Positions 48,243 through 57,239 of a stretch of 64,000 nucleotides of DNA are shown here, piece by piece. The position numbers and the translations under genes are program-made. Within the stretch, counting starts at the first letter, position 1. Every line of letters begins with the position of its first letter. The notes under the pieces are model-generated. The model did no database searches. It saw nothing but the letters and a program-made list of their open reading frames with translations, and was not told where the DNA came from. Source of the DNA: Pseudomonas silvicola (GTDB taxonomy: Bacteria; Pseudomonadota; Gammaproteobacteria; Pseudomonadales; Pseudomonadaceae); assembly GCF_026651855.1 (NCBI RefSeq), contig NZ_CP093280.1, positions 6,036,501 through 6,100,500 on the forward strand, in the 5' to 3' direction.

Positions 48243-50537
48243 CTACAGGTTCTCGTACCGATTCATGTCCAGCACCCCTGCCTCCTGGGGCTCGGTCTCC
48301 TGAATGTAGGTGCTCAGGTCATGGAAGAAATCCCAGAATTGCGGGTTGGTGCGGCGCACGCCCCAGCGCTCGACGATCTTGTCGAAGCTGGCCTGGTCCC
48401 GGGACTGTTCCAGGGCGTCGACAAAGGCCGGCACCTGGTCGGCAGGAACGTTGAACATGAAGTTGGGGTAGCTGCTGAGCACACCGGGCCACAGGGTCAG
48501 GCTGTCCAGCCCCGGCACGTACCGGTACGCCTCGCCCAGCAGGAACGCCACGTTGGTGTGCGCGCGGTTGCGCAGCAGGCTGTAGACCATGCGCCCGCTC
48601 TTGCCGGGAATGCGCAGCATGGTGGCCTCGGGCAAGCGGTCGATGACCTTCAGCCCCGCGGCCGGGCGCGACACCAGGCGGCTCAGGGACTGCTCGACGT
48701 TCTTGAACTCCTCGCTGATGCCAGTGCGCGAGCAATAGGCACCCGTGCAGCGGTTGATCGGGTCGGGGCTGGCGTTGAGGGTGCCGGCGCGCTGTATCAG
48801 CTTGAGGCCGAAGTCACGCTTGGGGTCATGCTCGTTGAGCTGCATGCCGCTGGGCGTGCTGGTGTCGATTTTCTGGTAGTCCAGCCACATCTTCACCTTG
48901 CCGCTGTTCTGGTACCAGCTGTCGAGCAGCTTGCCGCGCTTGTCCGCCGGCATCAGGCGCAGGAAATTGATCTCGGCGCCGTTGCGGATCAGGTCGAAGT
49001 ACAAGCGCGTCTGCGCCTGGTGCGCCACGTTGCCATAGACGTCGAAGTTCACCGCCAGCTGGTAATAGGTGCGCTCCAGCAGTGGGTAGTCGAACAGCCA
49101 CATCGTGGTCGGAACGTCGCCGATCAGGCCTTTGTTCACCGAGGCGCTGTCGAAATGACGGAAGATGGTCAGCAGCGCGTTGTCGTTGCCGGCCCACAGC
49201 GTGGACCAACTGGGCGGTGGCATGTCGGCATAAGCGTCGCGCCGAAGGTCTTCGTAGGCATTGCGCTTGTCACGGTAGGCCAGCCACAGCGACAGGATGC
49301 TGCCGACGTTGTCGTCCTGGCCCGGCATCTCCAGCAGCGGCGTGGCCTTGGCCCGGTACGCGGCGTCGGTCACATAGCGGTCGCGGGCCGGCTCCTGGAA
49401 CAGCGCCCAGAAGTGGTCGCGGATCACGTCGGTGGCGATCTGCCCGCGGCATACCGGGCCGCGGATAAAGGTGCGCACGAAATACTCGGCGTTATCCAGC
49501 ATGAACTGGTAACGGGCTACTGCCGGGATTGCCTGGAAGGTCTCGAACGGGTTGGCGCGGTGGTGCGGCCCGTAGCCGGGCAGCGCCGTGGCATGCCAGT
49601 CACCGCTGTAGAACAGTTGCTTGACTCGCGCCAGCTTGGCCGGCCCCATGGGGTAGGTGATGTGGGTCTTGTGCACGATCACGCCCTGCACCGCCATCAG
49701 GCGGTAATAGAACACCGAGCCTGGGTCATCGTCGGGGCGGCGGGTGGCGATCAGGTCGATAGGCTGGCCACTGGGCGTGCGCGAACGCACCCACTGGAAG
49801 AAGTGGCCCGGCTCACCGCCGGTGAAATAGATGTGCGCCAGGAACAGATGCTCGTACAGCCAGCGGGCCACCAGCGCCTCCGTGGAACCCGGCCGGTTGA
49901 GCAGCGCTTCCCACTCGGCGATCTGCGCCGCCTCCTTGGGGCTGGCCTGGAGCGCTTGCTGGTCCACCGGGGCGCCGGCGGCGATCCAGCGCTTGACCGT
50001 GGCGTACTGGGCGTCGGTCAGGCCGGTCACGGCCAGCGGCATGCCTTCATGCCTGTGGGCGGCGGCGTAGGCGTCGAATTCCCCGGGCATCGGGCACATA
50101 TTGGTGCGGTTCAGGCCCAGCACGATGTTGTCGGGCAGCTTGCTATTGGGCGGCAACGGGTTATCGTGGCCCAGTTCCAGCATGCGCGCCATCAGTGCCG
50201 CCTGGCTGCCCTGGGCGTCGAGTACCGAGTAGAAGCCCTTGCGGCGCCAGGCCTCGGGGCCGCTGGCGTCGTAGAAAATGCGCGTGGGGGTGACGGCGGT
50301 GCTGCGGTCGCCTTGGTAAACCGGCACTTTGCTGGCGCCGCGGGTCGCGCCCTCGGCGCTGCCCAGGTTGAGCTGGCAGGCGGCATCATTGCAGGCATGG
50401 CAGGCCACGCATTTTTCAGTGAGGATCGGCTGTATGTCACGGGTATAGGAAATCGCCGGGCTGGCGGCGGGGTCCTGCGCGTGAGCAGTCAGGCTAGCAA
50501 GCAGAATGACTGCGGCGGCAAGGAAGCGGTGCACCAT
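48243..50537 (-). CDS. cti: fatty acid cis-trans isomerase
   Basis: A 764-residue periplasmic cytochrome-c-type enzyme that converts cis unsaturated fatty acids of membrane phospholipids to trans, a rapid solvent and heat response known in Pseudomonas. Residues 1-20 are a signal peptide (FLAAAVILLASLTAHA). The heme site CVACH is at 43-47, and the length agrees with published Cti proteins. The frame runs on far upstream antisense to metH by chance; the ATG at 50537 is the only start that yields the signal peptide. It diverges from metH with 183 bases between. Confidence 0.93.
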   Translation of the reverse strand: MVHRFLAAAVILLASLTAHAQDPAASPAISYTRDIQPILTEKCVACHACNDAACQLNLGSAEGATRGASKVPVYQGDRSTAVTPTRIFYDASGPEAWRRKGFYSVLDAQGSQAALMARMLELGHDNPLPPNSKLPDNIVLGLNRTNMCPMPGEFDAYAAAHRHEGMPLAVTGLTDAQYATVKRWIAAGAPVDQQALQASPKEAAQIAEWEALLNRPGSTEALVARWLYEHLFLAHIYFTGGEPGHFFQWVRSRTPSGQPIDLIATRRPDDDPGSVFYYRLMAVQGVIVHKTHITYPMGPAKLARVKQLFYSGDWHATALPGYGPHHRANPFETFQAIPAVARYQFMLDNAEYFVRTFIRGPVCRGQIATDVIRDHFWALFQEPARDRYVTDAAYRAKATPLLEMPGQDDNVGSILSLWLAYRDKRNAYEDLRRDAYADMPPPSWSTLWAGNDNALLTIFRHFDSASVNKGLIGDVPTTMWLFDYPLLERTYYQLAVNFDVYGNVAHQAQTRLYFDLIRNGAEINFLRLMPADKRGKLLDSWYQNSGKVKMWLDYQKIDTSTPSGMQLNEHDPKRDFGLKLIQRAGTLNASPDPINRCTGAYCSRTGISEEFKNVEQSLSRLVSRPAAGLKVIDRLPEATMLRIPGKSGRMVYSLLRNRAHTNVAFLLGEAYRYVPGLDSLTLWPGVLSSYPNFMFNVPADQVPAFVDALEQSRDQASFDKIVERWGVRRTNPQFWDFFHDLSTYIQETEPQEAGVLDMNRYENL

Positions 50538-50720
50538 GTGGCGGGGTCCTGATTGTGAAGTTGAATCTGGCGACTCGGTAACTGTGGGACCGATTCTACC
50601 TGGGGTGGGGCGCCTCAAACATGAACGAAATTCATGTAAAAGACAGAACGGTTTAAAAGCGCGCAGGTTTGGTATTATTTCGCCTCTTCGTTTTTGTCTT
50701 TTGTCCTGACAGGTAGCCCA

Positions 50721-53700
50721 ATGTCTGACCGCAGCGCTCGTCTCCAAGCACTTCAGCAAGCCCTCAAAGAGCGCATCCTGATTCTCGATGGCGGCATGGG
50801 CACTATGATCCAGAGCTACCGTCTGGAGGAATCCGACTATCGTGGCACGCGCTTCGCCGACTGGCCGAGCGACGTCAAGGGCAACAACGACCTGCTGCTG
50901 CTCAGCCGCCCGGACATCATCGCCGCGATCGAGAAGGCGTACCTGGACGCCGGCGCCGACATTCTGGAAACCAACACCTTCAATGCCACCCAGGTGTCCC
51001 AGGCCGACTACGGCATGGAGTCGCTGGTGTACGAGCTGAACGTGGAAGGTGCCCGGGTGGCGCGTCAGGTGGCCGACGCCAAGACCCTGGAAACCCCGGA
51101 CAAGCCGCGCTTCGTCGCCGGCGTGCTGGGCCCGACCAGCCGTACCTGCTCCATTTCCCCGGACGTCAACGACCCGGGCTACCGCAACGTCACCTTCGAC
51201 GAGCTGGTGGAAAACTACACCGAGGCCACCGAAGGCCTGATCGAGGGCGGTGCCGACCTGATCCTGATCGAGACCATCTTCGACACCCTCAACGCCAAGG
51301 CGGCGATCTTCGCCGTGCAGGGCGTGTTCGAGAAAATTGGCTTCGAACTGCCGATCATGATCTCCGGCACCATCACCGACGCCTCCGGGCGTACCCTGTC
51401 GGGCCAGACTACCGAGGCCTTCTGGAACTCGGTGGCCCACGCCAAGCCCATTTCCGTGGGCCTGAACTGCGCCTTGGGCGCCAAGGACCTGCGCCCGTAC
51501 CTGGAAGAGCTCGCGACCAAGGCCGGCACCCACGTGTCCGCCCACCCCAACGCCGGCCTGCCCAACGCCTTCGGTGAATACGACGAAACCCCGGCCGAAA
51601 TGGCCGTGGTGGTCGAGGAGTTCGCTGCCAGCGGTTTCCTGAACATCATCGGCGGTTGCTGCGGCACCACCCCGGGCCACATCCAGGCCATCGCCGAGGC
51701 TGTGGCCAAGTACCCGCCGCGGGCCATTCCAGACATTCCCAAGGCCTGCCGCCTGTCGGGGCTGGAGCCGTTCACCATCGACCGCAGCTCGCTGTTCGTC
51801 AACGTCGGCGAACGCACCAACATCACCGGCTCCGCCAAGTTCGCCCGCCTGATCCGCGAAGAGAACTACACCGAAGCGCTGGAAGTGGCCTTGCAGCAGG
51901 TTGAAGCCGGTGCCCAGGTGATCGACATCAACATGGACGAGGGCATGCTGGACTCGAAGAAGGCCATGGTCACCTTCCTCAACCTGATCGCTGGCGAGCC
52001 GGACATCTCCCGCGTGCCGATCATGATCGACTCCTCCAAGTGGGAAGTGATCGAAGCCGGCCTCAAGTGCATCCAGGGCAAGGGCATCGTCAACTCCATC
52101 AGCATGAAGGAAGGGGTCGATGCCTTCATTCACCATGCCAAACTGTGCAAGCGCTACGGCGCCGCCGTGGTGGTGATGGCCTTCGACGAAGCCGGCCAGG
52201 CCGACACCGAGGCGCGCAAGAAGGAAATCTGCAAGCGCAGCTACGACATTCTGGTGGACGTGGTGGGCTTCCCGCCGGAAGACATCATCTTCGACCCGAA
52301 CATCTTCGCCGTGGCCACCGGTATCGAGGAACACAACAACTACGCGGTCGATTTCATCAATGCCTGCGCCTTCATTCGTGACGAACTGCCCTATGCCCTG
52401 AGCAGCGGCGGTGTGTCCAACGTGTCGTTCTCGTTCCGCGGCAACAACCCGGTGCGCGAGGCCATTCACTCGGTGTTCCTGCTGTACGCCATCCGCAATG
52501 GCCTGACCATGGGTATCGTCAACGCCGGCCAGCTGGAGATCTACGACCAGATCCCGCAAGAGCTGCGCGACGCCGTGGAAGACGTGGTACTCAACCGCAC
52601 CCCCGAAGGCACCGATGCGCTGCTGGCCATCGCCGACAAGTACAAGGGCGACGGCAGCGTCAAGGAAGCCGAGACCGAGGAATGGCGCAGCTGGGAAGTG
52701 AACAAGCGCCTGGAGCACGCCCTGGTCAAGGGCATCACCACCCACATCGTCGAAGACACCGAAGAATCGCGCCAGTCGTTCAAGCGCCCTATCGAGGTGA
52801 TCGAAGGCCCACTGATGTCGGGCATGAACATCGTCGGCGACCTGTTCGGCTCGGGCAAGATGTTCCTGCCGCAAGTGGTGAAGTCCGCGCGGGTGATGAA
52901 ACAGGCCGTGGCGCACCTGATCCCCTTCATCGAAGCCGAAAAGGGCGACAAGCCGGAAGCCAAGGGCAAGATCCTGATGGCCACGGTCAAGGGCGATGTG
53001 CACGACATTGGCAAGAACATCGTCGGCGTGGTCCTGGGGTGCAACGGTTATGACATCGTCGACCTGGGCGTGATGGTGCCCGCGGAAAAAATCCTGCAGG
53101 TGGCCAAGGAAGAACGCTGCGACATCATCGGCCTGTCCGGGCTGATCACCCCGTCGCTGGACGAAATGGTCCATGTGGCCCGTGAGATGCAGCGCCAGGG
53201 CTTCCACCTGCCGCTGATGATCGGCGGCGCCACCACCTCCAAGGCCCACACGGCCGTCAAGATCGAGCCCAAGTACAGCAACGATGCCGTGGTGTACGTC
53301 ACCGATGCCTCGCGCGCCGTGGGCGTGGCCACCCAGTTGCTGTCCAAGGAATTGAAACCGGGCTTCGTCGAGCGCACTCGCCAGGACTATGTGGAAGTGC
53401 GCGAGCGCACCGCCAACCGCAGCGCCCGTACCGAGCGCCTGACCTATGAGCAGTCGATCGCGGCGAAGGCGACATTCGACTGGGCCGGTTACCAGCCCGT
53501 GAAGCCGACCTTCACCGGTGCCAAGGTACTGGACGACATCGATCTGAACGTGCTGGCCGAGTACATCGACTGGACACCGTTCTTCATTTCCTGGGACCTG
53601 GCCGGCAAATTCCCGCGCATTCTCACCGACGAAGTGGTGGGTGAAGCCGCCACGGCGCTGTACGAGGACGCCAAGGAAATGCTGCGCAAGCTGATCGATG

Positions 53701-54413
53701 AAAAGCTGATCAGCGCGCGCGCGGTCTTCGGTTTCTGGCCTGCCAACCAGGTGGACCACGACGACATCGAAGTGTATGCCGACGACGGTCGCCCGCTGGC
53801 GCGCCTGCACCACTTGCGCCAGCAGACCATCAAGCCCGACGGCAAGCCGAACTTCAGCCTGGCCGACTTCGTCGCACCCAAGGACAGCGGCGTGACCGAC
53901 TACGTGGGCGGTTTCATCACCACGGCCGGCATCGGCGCCGAGGAAGTGGCCAAGGCGTACCAGGACAAGGGCGATGACTACAACTCGATCATGGTCAAGG
54001 CCCTGGCCGACCGCCTGGCCGAGGCCTGCGCCGAATGGCTGCACCAGCAGGTGCGCAAAGAGCATTGGGGCTACGACCCCGAAGAGGTGCTGGACAACGA
54101 AGCGCTGATCAAGGAGCAGTACAAGGGTATCCGCCCTGCCCCGGGTTACCCGGCCTGCCCTGACCACACCGAGAAAGGCACCCTGTTCGAACTGCTGGAC
54201 CACAACGGCCAGAGCGGCGTGACGCTGACCGAGCACTTCGCCATGTTCCCGGCCGCGGCCGTGAGCGGCTGGTACTTCGCCCACCCACAGGCGCAGTATT
54301 TCGCCGTGGGCAAGGTGGACAAGGACCAGGTGCAGTCCTACAGCCAGCGCAAGCGTCAGGACCTGACCGTGAGCGAGCGCTGGCTGGCGCCGAACCTGGG
54401 CTACGACGCGTAA
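50721..54413 (+). CDS. metH: cobalamin-dependent methionine synthase
   Basis: A 1230-residue cytosolic enzyme making methionine from homocysteine and 5-methyltetrahydrofolate. All four modules are present: a homocysteine domain with zinc cysteines Cys250, Cys313 and Cys314, a folate domain ([12 protein letters not shown]), a cobalamin domain with the lower axial His761 in DVHDIGKN, and a C-terminal reactivation domain (ASFYFAH-like stretch [11 protein letters not shown]). The start at 50721 follows AGGTA. Its need for B12 ties it to the riboswitch-led cobalamin genes of the window. No B12 or SAM riboswitch was recognised upstream. Confidence 0.95.
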   Translation: MSDRSARLQALQQALKERILILDGGMGTMIQSYRLEESDYRGTRFADWPSDVKGNNDLLLLSRPDIIAAIEKAYLDAGADILETNTFNATQVSQADYGMESLVYELNVEGARVARQVADAKTLETPDKPRFVAGVLGPTSRTCSISPDVNDPGYRNVTFDELVENYTEATEGLIEGGADLILIETIFDTLNAKAAIFAVQGVFEKIGFELPIMISGTITDASGRTLSGQTTEAFWNSVAHAKPISVGLNCALGAKDLRPYLEELATKAGTHVSAHPNAGLPNAFGEYDETPAEMAVVVEEFAASGFLNIIGGCCGTTPGHIQAIAEAVAKYPPRAIPDIPKACRLSGLEPFTIDRSSLFVNVGERTNITGSAKFARLIREENYTEALEVALQQVEAGAQVIDINMDEGMLDSKKAMVTFLNLIAGEPDISRVPIMIDSSKWEVIEAGLKCIQGKGIVNSISMKEGVDAFIHHAKLCKRYGAAVVVMAFDEAGQADTEARKKEICKRSYDILVDVVGFPPEDIIFDPNIFAVATGIEEHNNYAVDFINACAFIRDELPYALSSGGVSNVSFSFRGNNPVREAIHSVFLLYAIRNGLTMGIVNAGQLEIYDQIPQELRDAVEDVVLNRTPEGTDALLAIADKYKGDGSVKEAETEEWRSWEVNKRLEHALVKGITTHIVEDTEESRQSFKRPIEVIEGPLMSGMNIVGDLFGSGKMFLPQVVKSARVMKQAVAHLIPFIEAEKGDKPEAKGKILMATVKGDVHDIGKNIVGVVLGCNGYDIVDLGVMVPAEKILQVAKEERCDIIGLSGLITPSLDEMVHVAREMQRQGFHLPLMIGGATTSKAHTAVKIEPKYSNDAVVYVTDASRAVGVATQLLSKELKPGFVERTRQDYVEVRERTANRSARTERLTYEQSIAAKATFDWAGYQPVKPTFTGAKVLDDIDLNVLAEYIDWTPFFISWDLAGKFPRILTDEVVGEAATALYEDAKEMLRKLIDEKLISARAVFGFWPANQVDHDDIEVYADDGRPLARLHHLRQQTIKPDGKPNFSLADFVAPKDSGVTDYVGGFITTAGIGAEEVAKAYQDKGDDYNSIMVKALADRLAEACAEWLHQQVRKEHWGYDPEEVLDNEALIKEQYKGIRPAPGYPACPDHTEKGTLFELLDHNGQSGVTLTEHFAMFPAAAVSGWYFAHPQAQYFAVGKVDKDQVQSYSQRKRQDLTVSERWLAPNLGYDA

Positions 54414-54456
54414 CCCCGGTAGAACGGGCTACACTGTCGGGCAAGGAGTCGCCACC

Positions 54457-54666
54457 ATGCCCACGATCAAGCCCCCTACCCTCTGGCAAATGCTGCACAG
54501 CATCATTGCTGCCGCTTTCGGCGTGCAGAGCCAGAAAAACCGCGAACGCGACTTTACCCACGGCAAACCAGCGCATTTCATTGCGCTGGGCATCGTGTGC
54601 ACGGTGGTGTTTGCACTAGGGCTGTTTGCACTGGTGAAACTGGTGGTACACCTGGCCGGGGTGTGA
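54457..54666 (+). CDS. DUF2970-type small membrane protein
   Basis: A 69-residue protein with one or two hydrophobic stretches (HFIALGIVCTVVFALGLFALVKLVVHL). The N-terminus reads LWQMLHSIIAAAFGVQSQKNRERDF, typical of the small DUF2970 family often found next to metH in gamma-proteobacteria. Function unknown. AAGGAG precedes the ATG at 54457, 43 bases after metH, so it may be transcribed with it. Confidence 0.78.
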   Translation: MPTIKPPTLWQMLHSIIAAAFGVQSQKNRERDFTHGKPAHFIALGIVCTVVFALGLFALVKLVVHLAGV

Positions 54667-54670
54667 GCTC

Positions 54671-54784
54671 CTACTGGTGGCTGACCCAGAACACGGCGGC
54701 GGACACCACCAGGATAATGAGGAACAGAATCGCCCAGGCATCGACGCTGCTGTCAGGTTTGCGGCTTTTCACGGGGTTGCTCAT
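54671..54784 (-). CDS. 37-residue single-helix membrane protein
   Basis: The minus strand encodes MSNPVKSRKPDSSVDAW, then one hydrophobic helix (AILFLIILVVSAAVFWV) and SHQ. A positively charged head before a clean 17-residue helix suggests an inner-membrane protein with its N-terminus inside. The upstream region on this strand has GAGGCG about eight bases before the ATG. It is too short for most gene finders. No function is known to me. Confidence 0.65.
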   Translation of the reverse strand: MSNPVKSRKPDSSVDAWAILFLIILVVSAAVFWVSHQ

Positions 54785-54871
54785 GGTGCGGTCGCCTCTT
54801 TATGATTTTTATCAGGACGCCTTCGCAGTTAAGTTCAGCCTTGCCCCCACGGCAAGTAAGGACTTGAGACT

Positions 54872-54893
54872 AAAGTACTAAGGTTAGTACTTT
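54872..54893. promoter_or_regulatory. perfect AT-rich dyad upstream of cysI
   Basis: AAAGTACTAA and TTAGTACTTT face each other around GG. The dyad lies 128 bases before the cysI start in the 236-base gap shared with the divergent 37-residue gene. Its low GC against the surroundings fits a regulator site better than a terminator. Whether CysB or another factor binds is unknown. Confidence 0.4.
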
Positions 54894-55020
54894 TTGATCT
54901 TTCCTTATATTCAAACATCACTTTTGCGCATAACCCGAAACTGGTATCTTTCGTCGGCTCCGCTGGGAGTGCGCGGCCGTGCGCGCGAAATGCTGTAAGC
55001 AGCCTGAGAACAGGACACCT

Positions 55021-56679
55021 ATGTACGTTTACGACGAGTACGATCAACGGATCATCGAGGACCGCGTCAAGCAGTTCCGTGACCAGACCCGACGCTACCT
55101 GGCCGGGGAGCTCAGCGAAGAAGAGTTCCGCCCGCTGCGCCTGCAGAATGGCCTCTACATCCAACGCTTCGCGCCCATGCTGCGGGTGGCCGTGCCATAC
55201 GGCCAGTTGACCTCGCGCCAGACGCGCATGATGGCCAAGATCGCCCGCGACTACGACAAGGGCTATGCCCACATCAGTACTCGCCAGAACGTGCAGTTCA
55301 ACTGGCCGGCGGTCGAAGATATTCCTGACATCCTGGCCGAACTGGCCACGGTGCAGATGCACGCCATCCAGACCAGCGGCAACTGCCTGCGCAACGTGAC
55401 CACCGACCAGTTCGCCGGCGTCGCCGCCGATGAAGTGATCGACCCGCGTCCGTGGTGCGAGATCGTTCGTCAGTGGACCACCTTCCACCCCGAGTTCGCC
55501 TACCTGCCGCGCAAGTTCAAGATCGCCGTGAACGGTGCCAGCACCGACCGCGCCGCCATCGAAGTGCATGACATCGGCCTGGAGCCGGTGCACAACGCTG
55601 CTGGTGAGCTGGGCTTCCGCGTGCTGGTGGGTGGCGGCCTGGGCCGTACCCCGGTGGTGGGCTCGTTCATCAACGAATTCCTGCCGTGGCAAGACCTGCT
55701 CAGCTACCTGGACGCCATCCTGCGGGTGTACAACCGCTATGGGCGTCGGGACAACAAGTACAAGGCGCGGATCAAGATCCTGGTCAAGGCCCTCACCCCT
55801 GAGGTGTTCGCCCAGAAGGTCGATGCCGAGATGGAACACCTGCGCGGCGGCAGCACCACGCTGACCGAAGCCGAGCTGCACCGCGTGGCCAAGCACTTCG
55901 TCGACCCGGACTACAAGGCCCTGCCGGACTTCAGCGCCGAGCTGAACGCCCTGGACGCTGAGCACCCGGGCTTCGCCCGCTGGCGCACGCGCAACACCCT
56001 GGCCCACAAGAAGCCGGGCTACGTGGCCGTGACCCTGTCGCTCAAGCCCACGGGCGTTGCCCCGGGCGACCTGACCGACAAGCAACTGGACGCCGTCGCC
56101 GACCTGGCCGACCGCTACAGCTTCGGCCAGCTGCGTACGTCCCACGAGCAGAACATCATCCTGGCCGATGTCGAGCAGAGCCGCCTGCATGCCTTGTGGC
56201 TGGAACTGCGCGAAGGTGGTTTCGCCACGCCGAACATCGGCCTGCTCACCGACATCATCTGCTGCCCAGGCGGTGATTTCTGCTCCCTGGCCAACGCCAA
56301 GTCGATCCCCATCGCCGAATCCATCCAGCGCCGCTTCGACGACCTGGACTACCTGTTCGACATCGGCGAGCTGGACCTGAACATTTCCGGCTGCATGAAT
56401 GCCTGCGGTCACCACCACGTGGGCCACATCGGTATTCTGGGCGTGGACAAGAAAGGCGAGGAGTTCTACCAGGTTTCCCTGGGTGGCAGCGCCAGCCGCG
56501 ACGCCAGCCTGGGCAAGATCCTGGGCCCCTCCTTCGCCCAGGAAGCCATGCCTGATGTGATCAGCAAGCTGATCGACGTGTACGTGGAACAACGCACCGA
56601 AGATGAACGTTTCATCGACACCTACCAGCGTATCGGTATCGAGCCCTTCAAGGAGCGCGTCTATGCAGCGAATCATTAA
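55021..56679 (+). CDS. cysI: sulfite (nitrite/sulfite) reductase hemoprotein
   Basis: A 552-residue siroheme and [4Fe-4S] enzyme reducing sulfite to sulfide for cysteine synthesis, in the cytoplasm. The half-domain motifs are present: STRQNVQFNW in the first repeat and the cluster cysteines in CCPGGDFC (Cys414 or 415, Cys420) and SGCMNACG (Cys458, Cys462). The form is the single-chain, ferredoxin-like type used by Pseudomonas rather than the E. coli CysI/CysJ pair. The ATG at 55021 gives the standard MYVYDEYDQ start. It overlaps the next gene by 17 bases. Confidence 0.92.
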   Translation: MYVYDEYDQRIIEDRVKQFRDQTRRYLAGELSEEEFRPLRLQNGLYIQRFAPMLRVAVPYGQLTSRQTRMMAKIARDYDKGYAHISTRQNVQFNWPAVEDIPDILAELATVQMHAIQTSGNCLRNVTTDQFAGVAADEVIDPRPWCEIVRQWTTFHPEFAYLPRKFKIAVNGASTDRAAIEVHDIGLEPVHNAAGELGFRVLVGGGLGRTPVVGSFINEFLPWQDLLSYLDAILRVYNRYGRRDNKYKARIKILVKALTPEVFAQKVDAEMEHLRGGSTTLTEAELHRVAKHFVDPDYKALPDFSAELNALDAEHPGFARWRTRNTLAHKKPGYVAVTLSLKPTGVAPGDLTDKQLDAVADLADRYSFGQLRTSHEQNIILADVEQSRLHALWLELREGGFATPNIGLLTDIICCPGGDFCSLANAKSIPIAESIQRRFDDLDYLFDIGELDLNISGCMNACGHHHVGHIGILGVDKKGEEFYQVSLGGSASRDASLGKILGPSFAQEAMPDVISKLIDVYVEQRTEDERFIDTYQRIGIEPFKERVYAANH

Positions 56680-57157
56680 GAACAACGCAGTGGTCGACGA
56701 AACCTGGCACCTGCTGCCCAAGGACGCGACCCTGGACGGCATCAGCAACTGCGACGACCTGATCGTGCCGCTGGCCCTGTGGCGCGAGCACGGCCACGCC
56801 CTGCAAGCCCGCGATGGCGGCCTGGGCGTGTGGTTGGACAGCGACGAGGAAGCCGAGGAAATCGGTGCTGACGTGGACAAATTCCAGGTCATCGCCCTGA
56901 ACTTCCCGGCCTTCACCGACGGGCGCAACTATTCCAATGCGCGCCTGCTGCGTGACCGCTACCAGTTCAAAGGCGAGCTGCGCGCCATTGGCGATGTGCT
57001 GCGCGACCAGTTGTTCTACCTGCACCGCTGCGGTTTCGATGCCTTCGCCCTGCGCGCTGACAAAGACCCGTACGAGGCCCTTGAAAGCCTCAAGGACTTC
57101 TCGGTGACCTACCAGGCCGCCACCGACGAACCGCTGCCGCTGTTCCGTCGCCGCTGA
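56663..57157 (+). CDS. DUF934 protein, partner of the sulfite reductase
   Basis: A 164-residue protein of the DUF934 family (GGLGVWLDSDEEAEEIG, FPAFTDGRNYSNARLLRDRY, FYLHRCGFDAF). It overlaps the end of cysI by 17 bases and is a fixed neighbour of this reductase type, so it probably supports sulfite reduction, for example in assembly or electron delivery; the biochemical role is not settled to my knowledge. The ATG at 56663 is chosen by the family's N-terminus MQRIIKNN. A strong hairpin follows the stop. Confidence 0.87.
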   Translation: MQRIIKNNAVVDETWHLLPKDATLDGISNCDDLIVPLALWREHGHALQARDGGLGVWLDSDEEAEEIGADVDKFQVIALNFPAFTDGRNYSNARLLRDRYQFKGELRAIGDVLRDQLFYLHRCGFDAFALRADKDPYEALESLKDFSVTYQAATDEPLPLFRRR

Positions 57158-57163
57158 AAACAG

Positions 57164-57194
57164 CGCTGCCCTCGCCTTGCGGGCGAGGGCAGCG
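57164..57194 (+). terminator. strong hairpin after the cysI operon
   Basis: CGCTGCCCTCGCC and GGCGAGGGCAGCG form a perfect 13-bp stem with a TTGCG loop seven bases after the DUF934 stop. No long T run follows, but the stem alone suggests a transcription end. Confidence 0.65.
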
Positions 57195-57239
57195 TGATCC
57201 GTGGCAGCCACGGTCCTGTTCCGGGGCTGACCGTTGCTG

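Noticed and set aside
50640-50720. Possible B12 or SAM riboswitch upstream of metH
   Set aside because: No B12 box or SAM-class core could be found in the short leader.
50538-54284. A minus-strand frame that runs open from cti through most of metH, giving an apparent protein of about 2000 residues
   Set aside because: Only the part below 50537 is cti, with its own signal peptide. The rest is the antisense of metH in a GC-rich codon context and has no domain of its own.
54835-56928. Long minus-strand frame opposite cysI
   Set aside because: Antisense of the sulfite reductase gene; no domain.
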